From: Bryopsis sp. KO-2023 | Taxonomy: Eukaryota; Chlorophyta; Ulvophyceae; Bryopsidales; Bryopsidaceae | NCBI GenBank assembly: GCA_030272585.1 | Contig: BSYQ01000003.1 | Location: forward strand, 3,410,001-3,474,000 | DNA: 64,000 bases | Direction of reading: 5' to 3' | Part shown: positions 47,301-56,191 of the stretch, one piece after another | How the letters are laid out: each line of letters begins with the position of its first letter | Position numbering within the stretch: position 1 is the first letter of the stretch | Notes under the pieces: model-generated | Told to the model about the DNA's origin: nothing | What the model saw: the letters and a program-made list of their open reading frames with translations, nothing else | Database searches by the model: none | Position numbers and translations under genes: made by a program

Positions 47301-49627
47301 TCTCTAGAGGGTGGACACGAGGCCAATTCATTCGCAAACCGATCCTCGTATTGGTCCAATATAGGAGCCAACATGTTCTCCAACGTTTCTTTCTCAACAT
47401 GATCACCGTGTGCGGATTTTACCACATCCTCTAGTGATCCACGTTCACGAAACAACGCATTAGGAGACCCATGTTCCTCCCCCTCACGAGGTGGCGTGAC
47501 CTCACGCACCAAGACAAGGAATGGAGTGATCCGATCATCACGAAGACATCGTTTCACTTGTTTAATGGAAAGAAATGGAGTAACCGTATGAACACAACGA
47601 GCACTACGATTTCGAGCCGAAATAGTATGATGGATCGTAACTCGACGTCCACGAGTTGACAACAACGAACAACTGTTATGAAGGAAATCCATATGAGCAC
47701 AATGGTCCTTCAACCAAACATCTCCAAGATAAAGGTCAAAGTGAGGAGCACTGATCACCAAGCACTCTAACTTTTCACGAAGACCTTGTATCCGAAGAGG
47801 AACTGTGGTTTTACCAGAACAAGTCAATGGTGTACCATCAGCCATTTGAACAGTTGTATCACTTTGAGCTTGGTATGAGATACCACAAGCCTCACAAAAT
47901 TGTTGGGAAATGTAGGCCGAACCAGCCGCACCCGAATCCAACAATATATGTGCAGGAGTATCAAAGATACGTCCCTTGAAAACCATAGACATAGCCATGA
48001 TCTCCTTGTCAATTGTGGGTTCCACAATTCGAGGCACAGGAGCATCATAATACACATCAAATGGTTGGGAAAATGGTATCTTACGAGCTCTCTCAAATAA
48101 GAATGCCCCTTTCCGATATTGTGCTATCAAGCGCATGCTATCAAACACACGAAAAGCTTTGCACATCTTATGAGGTACCAAGACACAAGCACTTGTTGTC
48201 ATTGGTGCTCTTTTCTTACACTCGAAATAGTGCTTCAGGAAAGCATCCATTTGTGCCTTTCCTGGGTTGAGCCACACATGCTCGCCCGACACATCACACG
48301 TAAGAAAATCTTCACAAGATCTTTTACAAGCATCAACCGGAAAACAACCTCCAGAAGAATCGAACGTAAACTTCCGTCCCGTTCTCTCTTCGAGTCTTTC
48401 AAGTTCTCGCTTGATCATCTTGCGATGAACACTATGATCCATTTGAGCATTCACCTTCTTTTCATTTCTGCACGAAAATTTCTTTTCGTCAGTAGAAGCA
48501 TGAATTTTCATTTCCTCATCGATCATTGCATTTGAGGGTTCCACTACCTCATCAATATGCACATGACTCTCGATAGGAGATAAGACATTGATCGCCAAAT
48601 CGCTCACCTTGCCTTTCCCACCACACTTGTGTGACACATCCCATGGAGCACCACAAGTGAAGCAAAGCTTTTGTGCTATCCTTCTAGCACGCTCCTCCGG
48701 GGAAAGCTTTGTGCCGCGAACCGTACCCTTCGCTTTCTTACTAGCGTTCGGGTTCGCTTGCCCACTGGTAAATGATGGTCTATTCTTTGCTTTCTTTGAA
48801 GCCTTGTATCCATACAAGTCTTCCCCACGACCATGAACATTCCCGGATTTATTCTTAATCACAGGGATCCGCTCATCATGGGTTACTCCTTTTGCAAGGA
48901 CATGATTTCGAAGATCGTTGTAGATCGTCCAAGGTTTCCCATGAACATCTGTCTCGACCGACGACTTCAATGCCGGATGCAAATTATGGAGTAAGAAGAA
49001 GCATTTACTCGCTTCATCCATCGGAATACGACGAAGTTTAAACAAATCATCTACGAATCTGACGAAATCATTCGTATTCACTTTGCGCTCAAGGTGATCA
49101 CGACATGAAATGAGTTTCTTTGTAATGGCATAATCCGATGCCATTTCCCCGAAACTACCGTCACTCATCGTCTCACAGATTTGTTTCCAAGAAACTTCAC
49201 CTTTTTCCAAGGACTCTGATGACACTCTAGCCGCCAAATGTTTTTGTGCAGCTCTACCGAAAAACGTGGGAGCAACCTTTCCCCATCGTTCTTGGTTGAT
49301 ACCAGCTGCCACAAAGTAGACAGTAAGACTACTCTGGAATTCTTTCCAGGGTATCTTTCCATCATATTTTTCTGGCTTAGCTACTTGAGATGTCATACCA
49401 CGCGGCCCACCATCATTTCCAGATTTCCCAATGTCTATCGACTCATCCTCGTCCATTTTATCCTTATCTTTGGAACTTTCAGGGTCAGGTAATTTCATTA
49501 CCAAATCTGCCAACAGCCCTTCCATTTCTGTAAGCCTTTCTTCTAAATCCTTGGTCTTAGGAGGGGGTTCCACCTCTGCCTCCTTTTCACTGGTATGACT
49601 ACTCTTGTCATTACCATCCATGGCCAA
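44396..49627 (-). CDS. E6 gag-pol-chromodomain polyprotein
   Basis: 1743 codons, minus strand. Gag with knuckle CFTCGAPWDVSHKC near residue 320; an extra domain around 440-520 (HVWLNPG, FLKHYFECKK, then MRLIAQYRKGA); protease LLDSGAAGSAYIS near 563; RT YLDD near 942; RNase H (VIADASDWAIGAILL); integrase HHCC about 1296-1336 and core with SMDLIVELP, VSDRDPRW and DGQTEAMNKVLED; GPY/F module (KWIGPFTI); C-terminal chromodomain about 1662-1716 (EYLCKWMGYGHEHNTWEPEE). Chromodomains steer integration toward marked chromatin. The whole frame is open, and the layout matches E2. Confidence 0.95.
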   Translation of the reverse strand: MAMDGNDKSSHTSEKEAEVEPPPKTKDLEERLTEMEGLLADLVMKLPDPESSKDKDKMDEDESIDIGKSGNDGGPRGMTSQVAKPEKYDGKIPWKEFQSSLTVYFVAAGINQERWGKVAPTFFGRAAQKHLAARVSSESLEKGEVSWKQICETMSDGSFGEMASDYAITKKLISCRDHLERKVNTNDFVRFVDDLFKLRRIPMDEASKCFFLLHNLHPALKSSVETDVHGKPWTIYNDLRNHVLAKGVTHDERIPVIKNKSGNVHGRGEDLYGYKASKKAKNRPSFTSGQANPNASKKAKGTVRGTKLSPEERARRIAQKLCFTCGAPWDVSHKCGGKGKVSDLAINVLSPIESHVHIDEVVEPSNAMIDEEMKIHASTDEKKFSCRNEKKVNAQMDHSVHRKMIKRELERLEERTGRKFTFDSSGGCFPVDACKRSCEDFLTCDVSGEHVWLNPGKAQMDAFLKHYFECKKRAPMTTSACVLVPHKMCKAFRVFDSMRLIAQYRKGAFLFERARKIPFSQPFDVYYDAPVPRIVEPTIDKEIMAMSMVFKGRIFDTPAHILLDSGAAGSAYISQQFCEACGISYQAQSDTTVQMADGTPLTCSGKTTVPLRIQGLREKLECLVISAPHFDLYLGDVWLKDHCAHMDFLHNSCSLLSTRGRRVTIHHTISARNRSARCVHTVTPFLSIKQVKRCLRDDRITPFLVLVREVTPPREGEEHGSPNALFRERGSLEDVVKSAHGDHVEKETLENMLAPILDQYEDRFANELASCPPSREFDASIDLIPGANPVSRPIFRYTPGERKEIEDQISDMLAKGLIQPSCSPWGAPVLFVPKPDGTKRMCVDYRGLNKLTVKNQYPIPRIDDLLDQLQGARYFSALDLKAGYWQLRVKAEDQAKTAFKTPFGLFEYRVLPMGLTNAPAIFQTWMNRVFHGMIGKYVLIYLDDILVYSRNEKDHIMHLKKVMDRLREHKLFLKRSKCDFFKDALHYLGFVISKEGIAVDTRKTQKVIDWPEPQNISELRSFLGLSNYFRRFIQGYSKLVGPLTNLLRKSKEWDWNEDCRKAMVAVKEALTHAPCLAMPDFSKPFEVIADASDWAIGAILLQEGRPIAFESKMLHGAQLRWSISDKEMFAVVHALKLWRCYLDVMEFKVIVDHKPNTFFHSQVTLSRRAVRWLECLQGYRFKWEYQPGRTNVADPLSRYPVRYSQQISVLLESVSKRGRLSHLGEEGPALSPLPNIDLQRRLSEGYAKDEWFNTLESAASMCRFDSGFWWNGTRVVVPNFDGLRLDIMKDFHSTVYSGHFGVKKTKHNLLKWFWWPGVEKDILSFIKGCDSCQRNKWRRGKPPGSLQPLPIPDARWESVSMDLIVELPKSGAEHYDAILVFVDRLTKMVRCAATYTKCDAAETARLFVSHVFRSHGLPRTLVSDRDPRWRSRFFAELCNTWKISQAMATAFHPTTDGQTEAMNKVLEDTLRHFVGIRHSDWSELLPVVEFAMNNSKSEATGETPFFLNYGRDPWTATTAQMPGFGPGASSRKSSSLQMAVPAVQRMTTTIRDSIVKAKRCLEAARQRMKAYADRHRRPVDVKVGDKVLLDARHIRLKHPGSRKLMPKWIGPFTISDQIGKVAFRLDLPNYLKIHPVFHASLLKPYWAHGKVQPPPPVELDDELEYEVEMLLDHRVRRIGRKRKTEYLCKWMGYGHEHNTWEPEEHMENARELVEEYQNKIKSTDLSPPIVIRRSERLRSKERN

Positions 49628-50724
49628 AGACTCCTACCAGAAAAATTCGAATTACACTGTAAGTGCGTTCAGTGTCACACTGTTCGACGTTTGCCACGAC
49701 TGACGTCGCGCACAAACCACAGTCGAACTTGAAACGACCTGTTCTGTCACACACTCTGTCGACTTTTGCCACGACTTGCGTCGAAAGCCACAGGCGAACT
49801 TAAAACGACGTGGAGGTTAACGATTTCAAGGTACTCTCACCAAAATAAGAGCCCAATCGCGCCCCTGCAGTTGCCAAGAAGGCACACCGCCGACAAAAGA
49901 AAACCGATAGTCGCACCAAAACGAAGTCGCGTTTGGCGCCAGTACCACAGTCGACGAAAAACGACTGTCACCTCGCCAAAACGACGACCACTTTAGGTAA
50001 GTACCAAAATCGATTTCAACGCCAACAGCGTAACAAATCGACCTGCGTTACTCTTGTCGTTTCTCACACTTCAGAATTCGAATTCGAATTTGTCATTCCT
50101 GGCAAAAACTGACGACCCCTGTAGCCTTTTTCGACCCAACTACCAAGCCACCCAACCACTCTCTGGAAAAACGTCGAGCTAAGTCGACTAGCTTTAACAA
50201 AGCACGTCCAGAGTGCTGGCGACCTCGCAAGAAGTGGTCGAAACCCCAAAGAAAGTCGAGATCTCCACTCTCACACTTTCTGAAAATGGGATCTAAAGCT
50301 ACAAACGTCAAGCGACCCTACAGAAACCTTTTCCGACACGGGCTAGCTTCTAAACGACTCTATACCACTACCCTTAGGTTCCTTACGACCTCTTTTCACG
50401 TCAACCGAACCGGACGACCTCCCACAAACAAATCAAGAAATTCCAAAGGCCCTGTAAGACCCTTTCACCACTTGGCCGACACGGGCGACCACTCACAACC
50501 AACTCGAAATACTTTTATAAGGCCCTCGTTGACCTTTTTTCAAGCATACCGTGGCGGACGACCGCTCACCACCAACGATCCCAAAGAAAAAAACAAAAAT
50601 CTCAAAGGTAAGAGTAAGTCACCTTTGCCCCAAAGCGCACACCTTCGCCAAGGGCGTTTCCTTACTCGACAAGAAGCGCTCCCTCCTTGTTGTCTTCCTT
50701 ATCGTTTCCTTTTCCTTTCCCTTC
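49628..50724 (-). other. E6 leader
   Basis: 1.1 kb between the primer-binding site and the polyprotein start, rich in CGAC words; no long conserved frame. Confidence 0.6.
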
Positions 50725-50736
50725 GCTCCGAAACCA
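50725..50736 (-). other. E6 primer-binding site
   Basis: TGGTTTCGGAGC on the minus strand, two bases inside the 5' LTR. Confidence 0.8.
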
Positions 50737-50738
50737 AA

Positions 50739-50982
50739 TGTTGTGCTGCTTGACTTTCAGTGGCAGTGAAAGTCTTTCTCAAACCAAAACCTGGAAAGAG
50801 AGTGTACCAACGCCTTTTATGAGCGTTGCTAGTACACATGGTAGCAATCACCATACTTGGTGATTGGACCCTGCTACCACCGTGTGGGGACAGATGCAAA
50901 TGTGTCACGACAGGTGACACACGTGGCGACACACATGTACACGTGGCGACACACCGTGACACACGCGTGTGACGTCATAACA
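50739..50982 (-). repeat. E6 5' LTR
   Basis: 244 bp, TG...CA ends, identical by eye to the copy at 43731-43974. Confidence 0.95.
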
Positions 50983-53409
50983 TGCTGCAACACCACAACT
51001 ACCTCTTGCAGCAAACTCAGTTAAAGCTGTGCAACAGAGAGGTCAGATGGGATCTAGACCCTCAAGGGGAGGATCCTTTAAGTGTTTTCTATGTGGAAGC
51101 ACAGAGCATGGGGTGAGACAGTGTCCCAAACTGTCCCAAGCTCAGAAAGCCCTGAAGAAGGGAAACTAAAAGAGGAGGCTAGTGTTGGGTCAGCTAAGCC
51201 TCCTGATGATATTGAAATTAAAGAACCCACTACAAAAACACCAGCCTCACTAAATGATGGTGTTCAAGAGACACCTGTGGTTGCAGCCCCTATTGCAACA
51301 GAACAGGAAGCAAACACACTGGATGGGGTCACTCCAGAAGTGTTAATTCAAAAGAAAAAGCAGTCTCAAAAGAGAGTGGATAAACAAACAGAGGCCACTG
51401 TGAGTTTACCCACTAGAGTGGAAGGAAATGTTGAGGGAAAGGAACCAGTTCAAACTGCAGTAGCTCAGGCTACAGCAGCATATAGAGGATATGAACTGGC
51501 AGGATTTATTGGTGCAAAGAAAGCTACAGCATACATTGATACAGGATCCACTGCTAATTATATTAGCATGGATGCAGTCAAGGAACTGGGACTGCAATAC
51601 AAACCACAAGAAACTCCTGTTAAGTTTCTAGATGGTACAGAAAGGAAATCAGTGGGGAGATGTTTTGGCATCCCATTTGTCTGTGGAAAGATTCAGCTTT
51701 CATTTGATGCTGATGTCTTTCCAGACAGTAATCACCCAATCCTGCTGGGATTGCCCTGGCTCATACACTACAATCCCAAAGTGGATTTTAAGTCAGGAAT
51801 AATCACAGTAAACAAGGGCAGAAAGAGTGTAAAATTACCACTCTCAGTGATGCCTGAATATCAACTCAAGCCCACTGGAGCTACAGAACTTTCCTTTTGT
51901 TCTAGTGGCAGAATCAAAAGACAGATAGAAAAAGGGGAAATCAAACACATCATCATGGTGGTGATTAGGCCAGAGGATGAATCAAAGACTGGAGTAGAAA
52001 CAATCCCAGAACAAAGGGAAGGGGATGATCTACAGAAAATCCTGCAGGAGGATATGGATCCCAAGATTAAGGAAGTACTGACTCAGTACAGAAAAGTATT
52101 TGCAAAAGATTTGCCTAAAGGTGTACCTCCTACCAGGCTGGGTCATGAATTCAGGATTGATCTGGAGGAGGGTACTGAACCCATGTACAGGCCACTGTAT
52201 AAACTGTCTCCTCTTGAGTTAGATGAGGTTAAAAGACAGTTAGATTACCTTTTGGAGATGGATTTCATTGAACCATCACAATCACCATTTGGGGCACCTA
52301 TTCTGTTTGTCCCTAAGAAAGATGGAGGGCTCAGAATGTGCTTAGATTACAGATGGCTGAATAAAAAAACAATTAAAAACAGATACCCTCTGCCCTTACC
52401 AGAGGAGATGATTGACAGGGTGCATGGGGCAAAATACTTCACAAAGATAGACTTGAGATCAGGCTACTGGCAGATGCCTCTAAGGGAAGAGGACAGGCCT
52501 AAGACTGCCTTCAGGAGCAGATTTGGACACTACCAGTTCAAAGTACTCTCCTTTGGACTTACTAATGCTCCAGCACAATACATGAACATGGTTAATGATA
52601 TCTTCAAGGATATGCTGGATATCTTTGTGCTGATCTTCATTGATGATCTCTTAATCTATTCTAAGAGCATCTCTGAGCATGTAGAGCATCTAGCAGCAGT
52701 CTTAGCCAGGCTACAGAAGTATAGTCTATTTGCAAAGGCCACTAAAAGTGAAATCTGTGTGAGGGAAACAGATTTCTGTGGATTTTGGTTGAGTGAAAAA
52801 GGGATCTCAGCAATGGATGTGAAGGTTAAGGCAATCAGGGATTGGAAGCCCTTAAAAACAGTTACTGATGTCAGGAGTTTTCTGGGGATGGTATCCTTCT
52901 ATAGAAGATTTATTCCTGATTTTGCAAAGATAGCAGGCCCCCTGCATGACTTAACTAAGAAGGATGTCATGTGGGAGTGGGGATCTGCTCAGGAAATAGC
53001 CTTCCAAACACTGAAAACTGCATTGATGGGGAAACCAGTGCTGATCCATCCTAATCCAGTAAAGGATTACACTGTGATTAGTGATGCATCTGGGGAAGCA
53101 ACTGGAGGAGTTCTCTGTCAGGATCATGGCTCTGGATTACAGCCCATAGCCTTTTGCAGTAGAAGATTATCAAAATCAGAACAAAATTACTCAGTGTATG
53201 AAAGGGAACTCCTGGGAATAGCCTACTGCTTGATGCAGTGGAGGCACTACTTAGAAGGCTGCCCAGGAGAAGTCACAGTCTTTACAGACCACCAGCCACT
53301 AACAAATTTTATGGATCAAAAGATGATGTCAAGACCCCAAGCCAGGTGGCTCAGGGCAGGACATTTCCTCAGCATCAAACCAAAAATTCAGTACATCCAA
53401 GGGAAACTG
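50983..53409 (+). mobile_element. E3, second part, ending abruptly in RNase H
   Basis: Continues E3 after E6. Holds the end of gag and pol up to the RNase H connection region, where it passes without any LTR into E2b. Integrase and the 3' LTR are missing from the window. Confidence 0.8.
51082..53409 (+). CDS. E3 pol (protease, reverse transcriptase, RNase H; 3'-truncated)
   Basis: A canonical gag zinc knuckle (CFLCGSTEHGVRQC, CX2CX4HX4C) is encoded at about 51090-51131 in the frame overlapping the start of this ORF, as in Ty3-type elements that use programmed frameshifting between gag and pol. The ORF (about 776 codons) holds protease AYIDTGSTANYIS near residue 150, RT with FIDD near 519 and RNase H (VISDASGEATGGVL) near 664. 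It ends at the junction with E2b before any integrase. The lineage is nearer E4 than E2/E6 (shared RMC/RFC-xDYRWLN and [11 protein letters not shown]-type motifs). Confidence 0.8.
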
Positions 53410-55300
53410 TGAATGATTTTCACTGAATACAAGGTCAATTTTCACAAGGATAATTTGTAGTTAGATACAAATTTGATCCACGAATGTCAATGTATAGTTG
53501 GTACTTTGATAAGAACCAATATACATGAGGAAAATTTTGCTGCTGGATTGATTTTCCTGCGATGCAGGTTAATCACTAGCCTTCTTTAAGATGTCGAGAC
53601 CAGACCCTTCTGGTGAAGAGGACATTACCGCTTTAACGGTAGAAGAACTCCAAAGTCGGATTGCTTTAATGCAATCTGAACATCAGGCGTTCCGTAAAGA
53701 GGTCGATGACCGTGAGAGGGAACGAGAAGTGACTACCAGAAGAGGTAGTACTTCTGTAGGGTCGGGAAGTAAAAAGTCTTCCACGGCCAAACCTGATAAA
53801 TTTGATGGCCAATGTCCTTGGAAAGAACATAAGGTCATTTTGGAGATCTTTTGGATTGCCGAGGGGGTTCCTCGAGAAGAATGGGGTCGGATTGGACCAA
53901 CATTCTTGGGACCCAAGGGAATCAAGCACCTCATCGCTCGAGTTGGGGAAGAGAAAATTTCTGGAGGAAACCTGACTTGGGAGGAAATGTGTGTTGCTAT
54001 GGATGATGGAAGTTTTGGTGAGTTGGCCACCGAATATGCGGTGACGCAAAAACTGTCCACATTCAAAGACCACATTAACCGGCGATGCAATACTGGAGAA
54101 TATGTGCGCCAAATGGACACATATTTTACTCTTCGTAAGACCAAAATTGATAGTATTTCAAAAATTTGGTTCTTACACCGCAACCTCCATGGAGTGTAGA
54201 AGGAAGCGGTTGCCACTGATACTTCGGGTCATGAATGGACTTCATATGAGGAAGTCCGTACCCATGTATTGGCAAAAGGAGTATCGCATGATGAGCGATA
54301 CCCAGTATTGGAAAAAGGTGCCAAAGAAAAGGAGGAGAGTACCGTTGGATCAAAGCGATCTCGAAAAGAGGAAAAAGGAAAGGTGTATCCGGTTAATCGG
54401 AAGAAAAACCGAATGATGCCGAGTTTTTCATCGAGATTTGGTGGTGGTTCTCAACAGACTCGTAAGAGTAAAGTTGGTAAAACATCTTTTCCTGCGGGTC
54501 TTACCCAGAAAGAGTGGGAACGGCGCAAGGCCGCGAACCTTTGTTTCAGATGTGGAGCATCTTATTCTCCAGGTCATGTGTGTGATACTGGAAAGGTACG
54601 GAAGAGTCTCGCTTGTTTCGGGAAAGAACTTTCTAGTATAGAAGTTCTTGCATCTGGGTTATCTCGAAAGGAGGTATCGAAAAACTCACATCCGAAAGAT
54701 GTAATATTTGATCCGATGGATACAGATATTACGGAGCCCGAGAACAAATCGGATATTTCTGTGGAGAATGACCCTGACCAGGTTATGTCTGTTGACAGAA
54801 ATGATGACTCTATCCGATGTGGTGAGGATGATTTGGACGTCGATCCCATTGGGGACGCCCAAGATCCTATGCCTAGTAAAGAAGAGAAGGTGCCGGAGAA
54901 CGATTGCATCTCTGGAATGCAACTTTTAAAATCGGAACTTCATCGTTTGCAGAATGCAAGTAGAGAGTTCACTTTTGACTCATCTACTAATGATGAAAGA
55001 TTTGCGATTTGTAAAAAGTTTTGCACTGGACAAGAGTTTCTTGCATCGTCAGTAGCGGGACACCATGTTTGGATGGATCCTGGACGAAAGAATTTGAATG
55101 AATTCTTAAAGCATTATTTTGCTTGCAAGAAAGAGTCACCTTCTTCTACGAGTTGCTGCCTATTAATCCCTCATAATATGGCAGTTACACAAAAAGAAAT
55201 TAATCACATGAGATTGATTGCACAATATCGAAAAGGAGCAAAATTGTTTGCTCTTGGCAGTGGTAAAGCACCAGGTCTTCTTTGGCCCGTTGATATATAT
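53409..55300 (+). mobile_element. E2b: second partial copy of E2 (leader end and gag)
   Basis: 1892 bp match 36117-38008 without any gap and with few substitutions. It runs from the last 180 bp of the leader through gag to just before the protease. No LTR is present at either side: E3 pol abuts on the left, the E4 LTR on the right. It has about one break in the reading frame; two open pieces cover most of gag. Older than E4. Confidence 0.85.
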
Positions 55301-55710
55301 TGATACGAATGTGGGCTCTGGAACGAGTACACATTCACCTAAGTCGATCCAGTCGGACTGGATCAGCCTGGTCCGGTAATCAGTGCCTGGTTCGGTACCA
55401 GAGCCGGTCCAGCAGTACAGTCCGACTGACCCAAGTGAGAGGTGGACACGGTGGCAGTTACCGTGTCCACACAATCCAACCAACGGTCCTGAGAAGGATT
55501 TGGTCTGGATCTGTCGGTCCAGTGGACGCTGGGTCCGACAGCTCTCAACCGTTCCTTTTGCCAGGTTGTCGGTCCGGCCCCATATTTATTGGATCCGGAC
55601 CGAGGTAACAGTGTTCTAGAGTAAGCTTGTAAGCAAAGACTCTTATCCGTGTTTCCGTGGTTCTAGACGTAACGTCTACCACTACTCGATACTTTCCCGT
55701 GTTTTTATCA
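55301..55710 (+). repeat. E4 left LTR
   Basis: 410 bp, TG...CA ends, bounded by E2b on the left and the primer-binding site two bases to the right. Its first nine bases, TGATACGAA, are shared with the E1 LTR. Confidence 0.75.
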
Positions 55711-55765
55711 ACTGGTTTCGGAGCGAGTTCCCGGACTCGCGAACCGCATCACCAAGGAGATCTAT

Positions 55766-56191
55766 ATGTACCCTTCGACACCTTCGAACCTGACCGACGC
55801 ATCCACTGGCTCGGAGTTCCAAGTGCCAGTGTCCGCAGCACCTACCGTTCCCGCTCCAGCTACCGTCGCGCATTGGAACGCGTTTCAGGTGGACTACCCA
55901 ACAAGTTATCGTGGCACACCTCTGACTTTTGTTTCCGGACCCAGCTTGGCCGACATACCTGTACCGCGTGGACCGCGAGACGAAGATTTGGAGAGCGTGG
56001 GATCCTGTGACTCCGTGTTCACGGAGGAACAGAGGAACGACCCCGATTTCCAGGCCTTGTATCTGGAGGTACTCGAGGGTCAACGAGCCAGAGCCGCAGC
56101 CAGAGAGACCGCTAGGCGCCAGGCATGGACCTTATCCCGTACGAGGAAGCCCCAGCCTATCCCGACCATGTGGACGAGGGAGACGAGATGA
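55766..56191 (+). CDS. E4 first ORF (gag leader protein)
   Basis: 141 codons starting 40 bases after the primer-binding core. Pro/Thr-rich N-terminus, then a charged helical part (DPDFQALYLEVLEGQRARAA). It overlaps the following gag frame by about 65 bases. It could be the N-terminal part of gag reached by recoding, or a separate protein. Confidence 0.5.
   Translation: MYPSTPSNLTDASTGSEFQVPVSAAPTVPAPATVAHWNAFQVDYPTSYRGTPLTFVSGPSLADIPVPRGPRDEDLESVGSCDSVFTEEQRNDPDFQALYLEVLEGQRARAAARETARRQAWTLSRTRKPQPIPTMWTRETR

Larger units (their letters stand above)
43731..50982 (-). mobile_element. E6: full-length Ty3/gypsy chromovirus, apparently intact
   Basis: Two 244-bp LTRs (43731-43974 and 50739-50982) look identical. 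They are flanked by the 5-bp target duplication TGCTG at 43726-43730 and 50983-50987. On the minus strand the primer-binding core TGGTTTCGGAGC (50736-50725) lies two bases after the 5' LTR, and a polypurine tract (CTTTGGGGGGGAGGAA on the minus strand) abuts the 3' LTR at 43975-43990. One 1743-codon frame covers gag, protease, RT, RNase H, integrase and chromodomain. No break was seen. It is 7252 bp and the youngest element in the stack, inserted in E3 gag. Confidence 0.95.
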
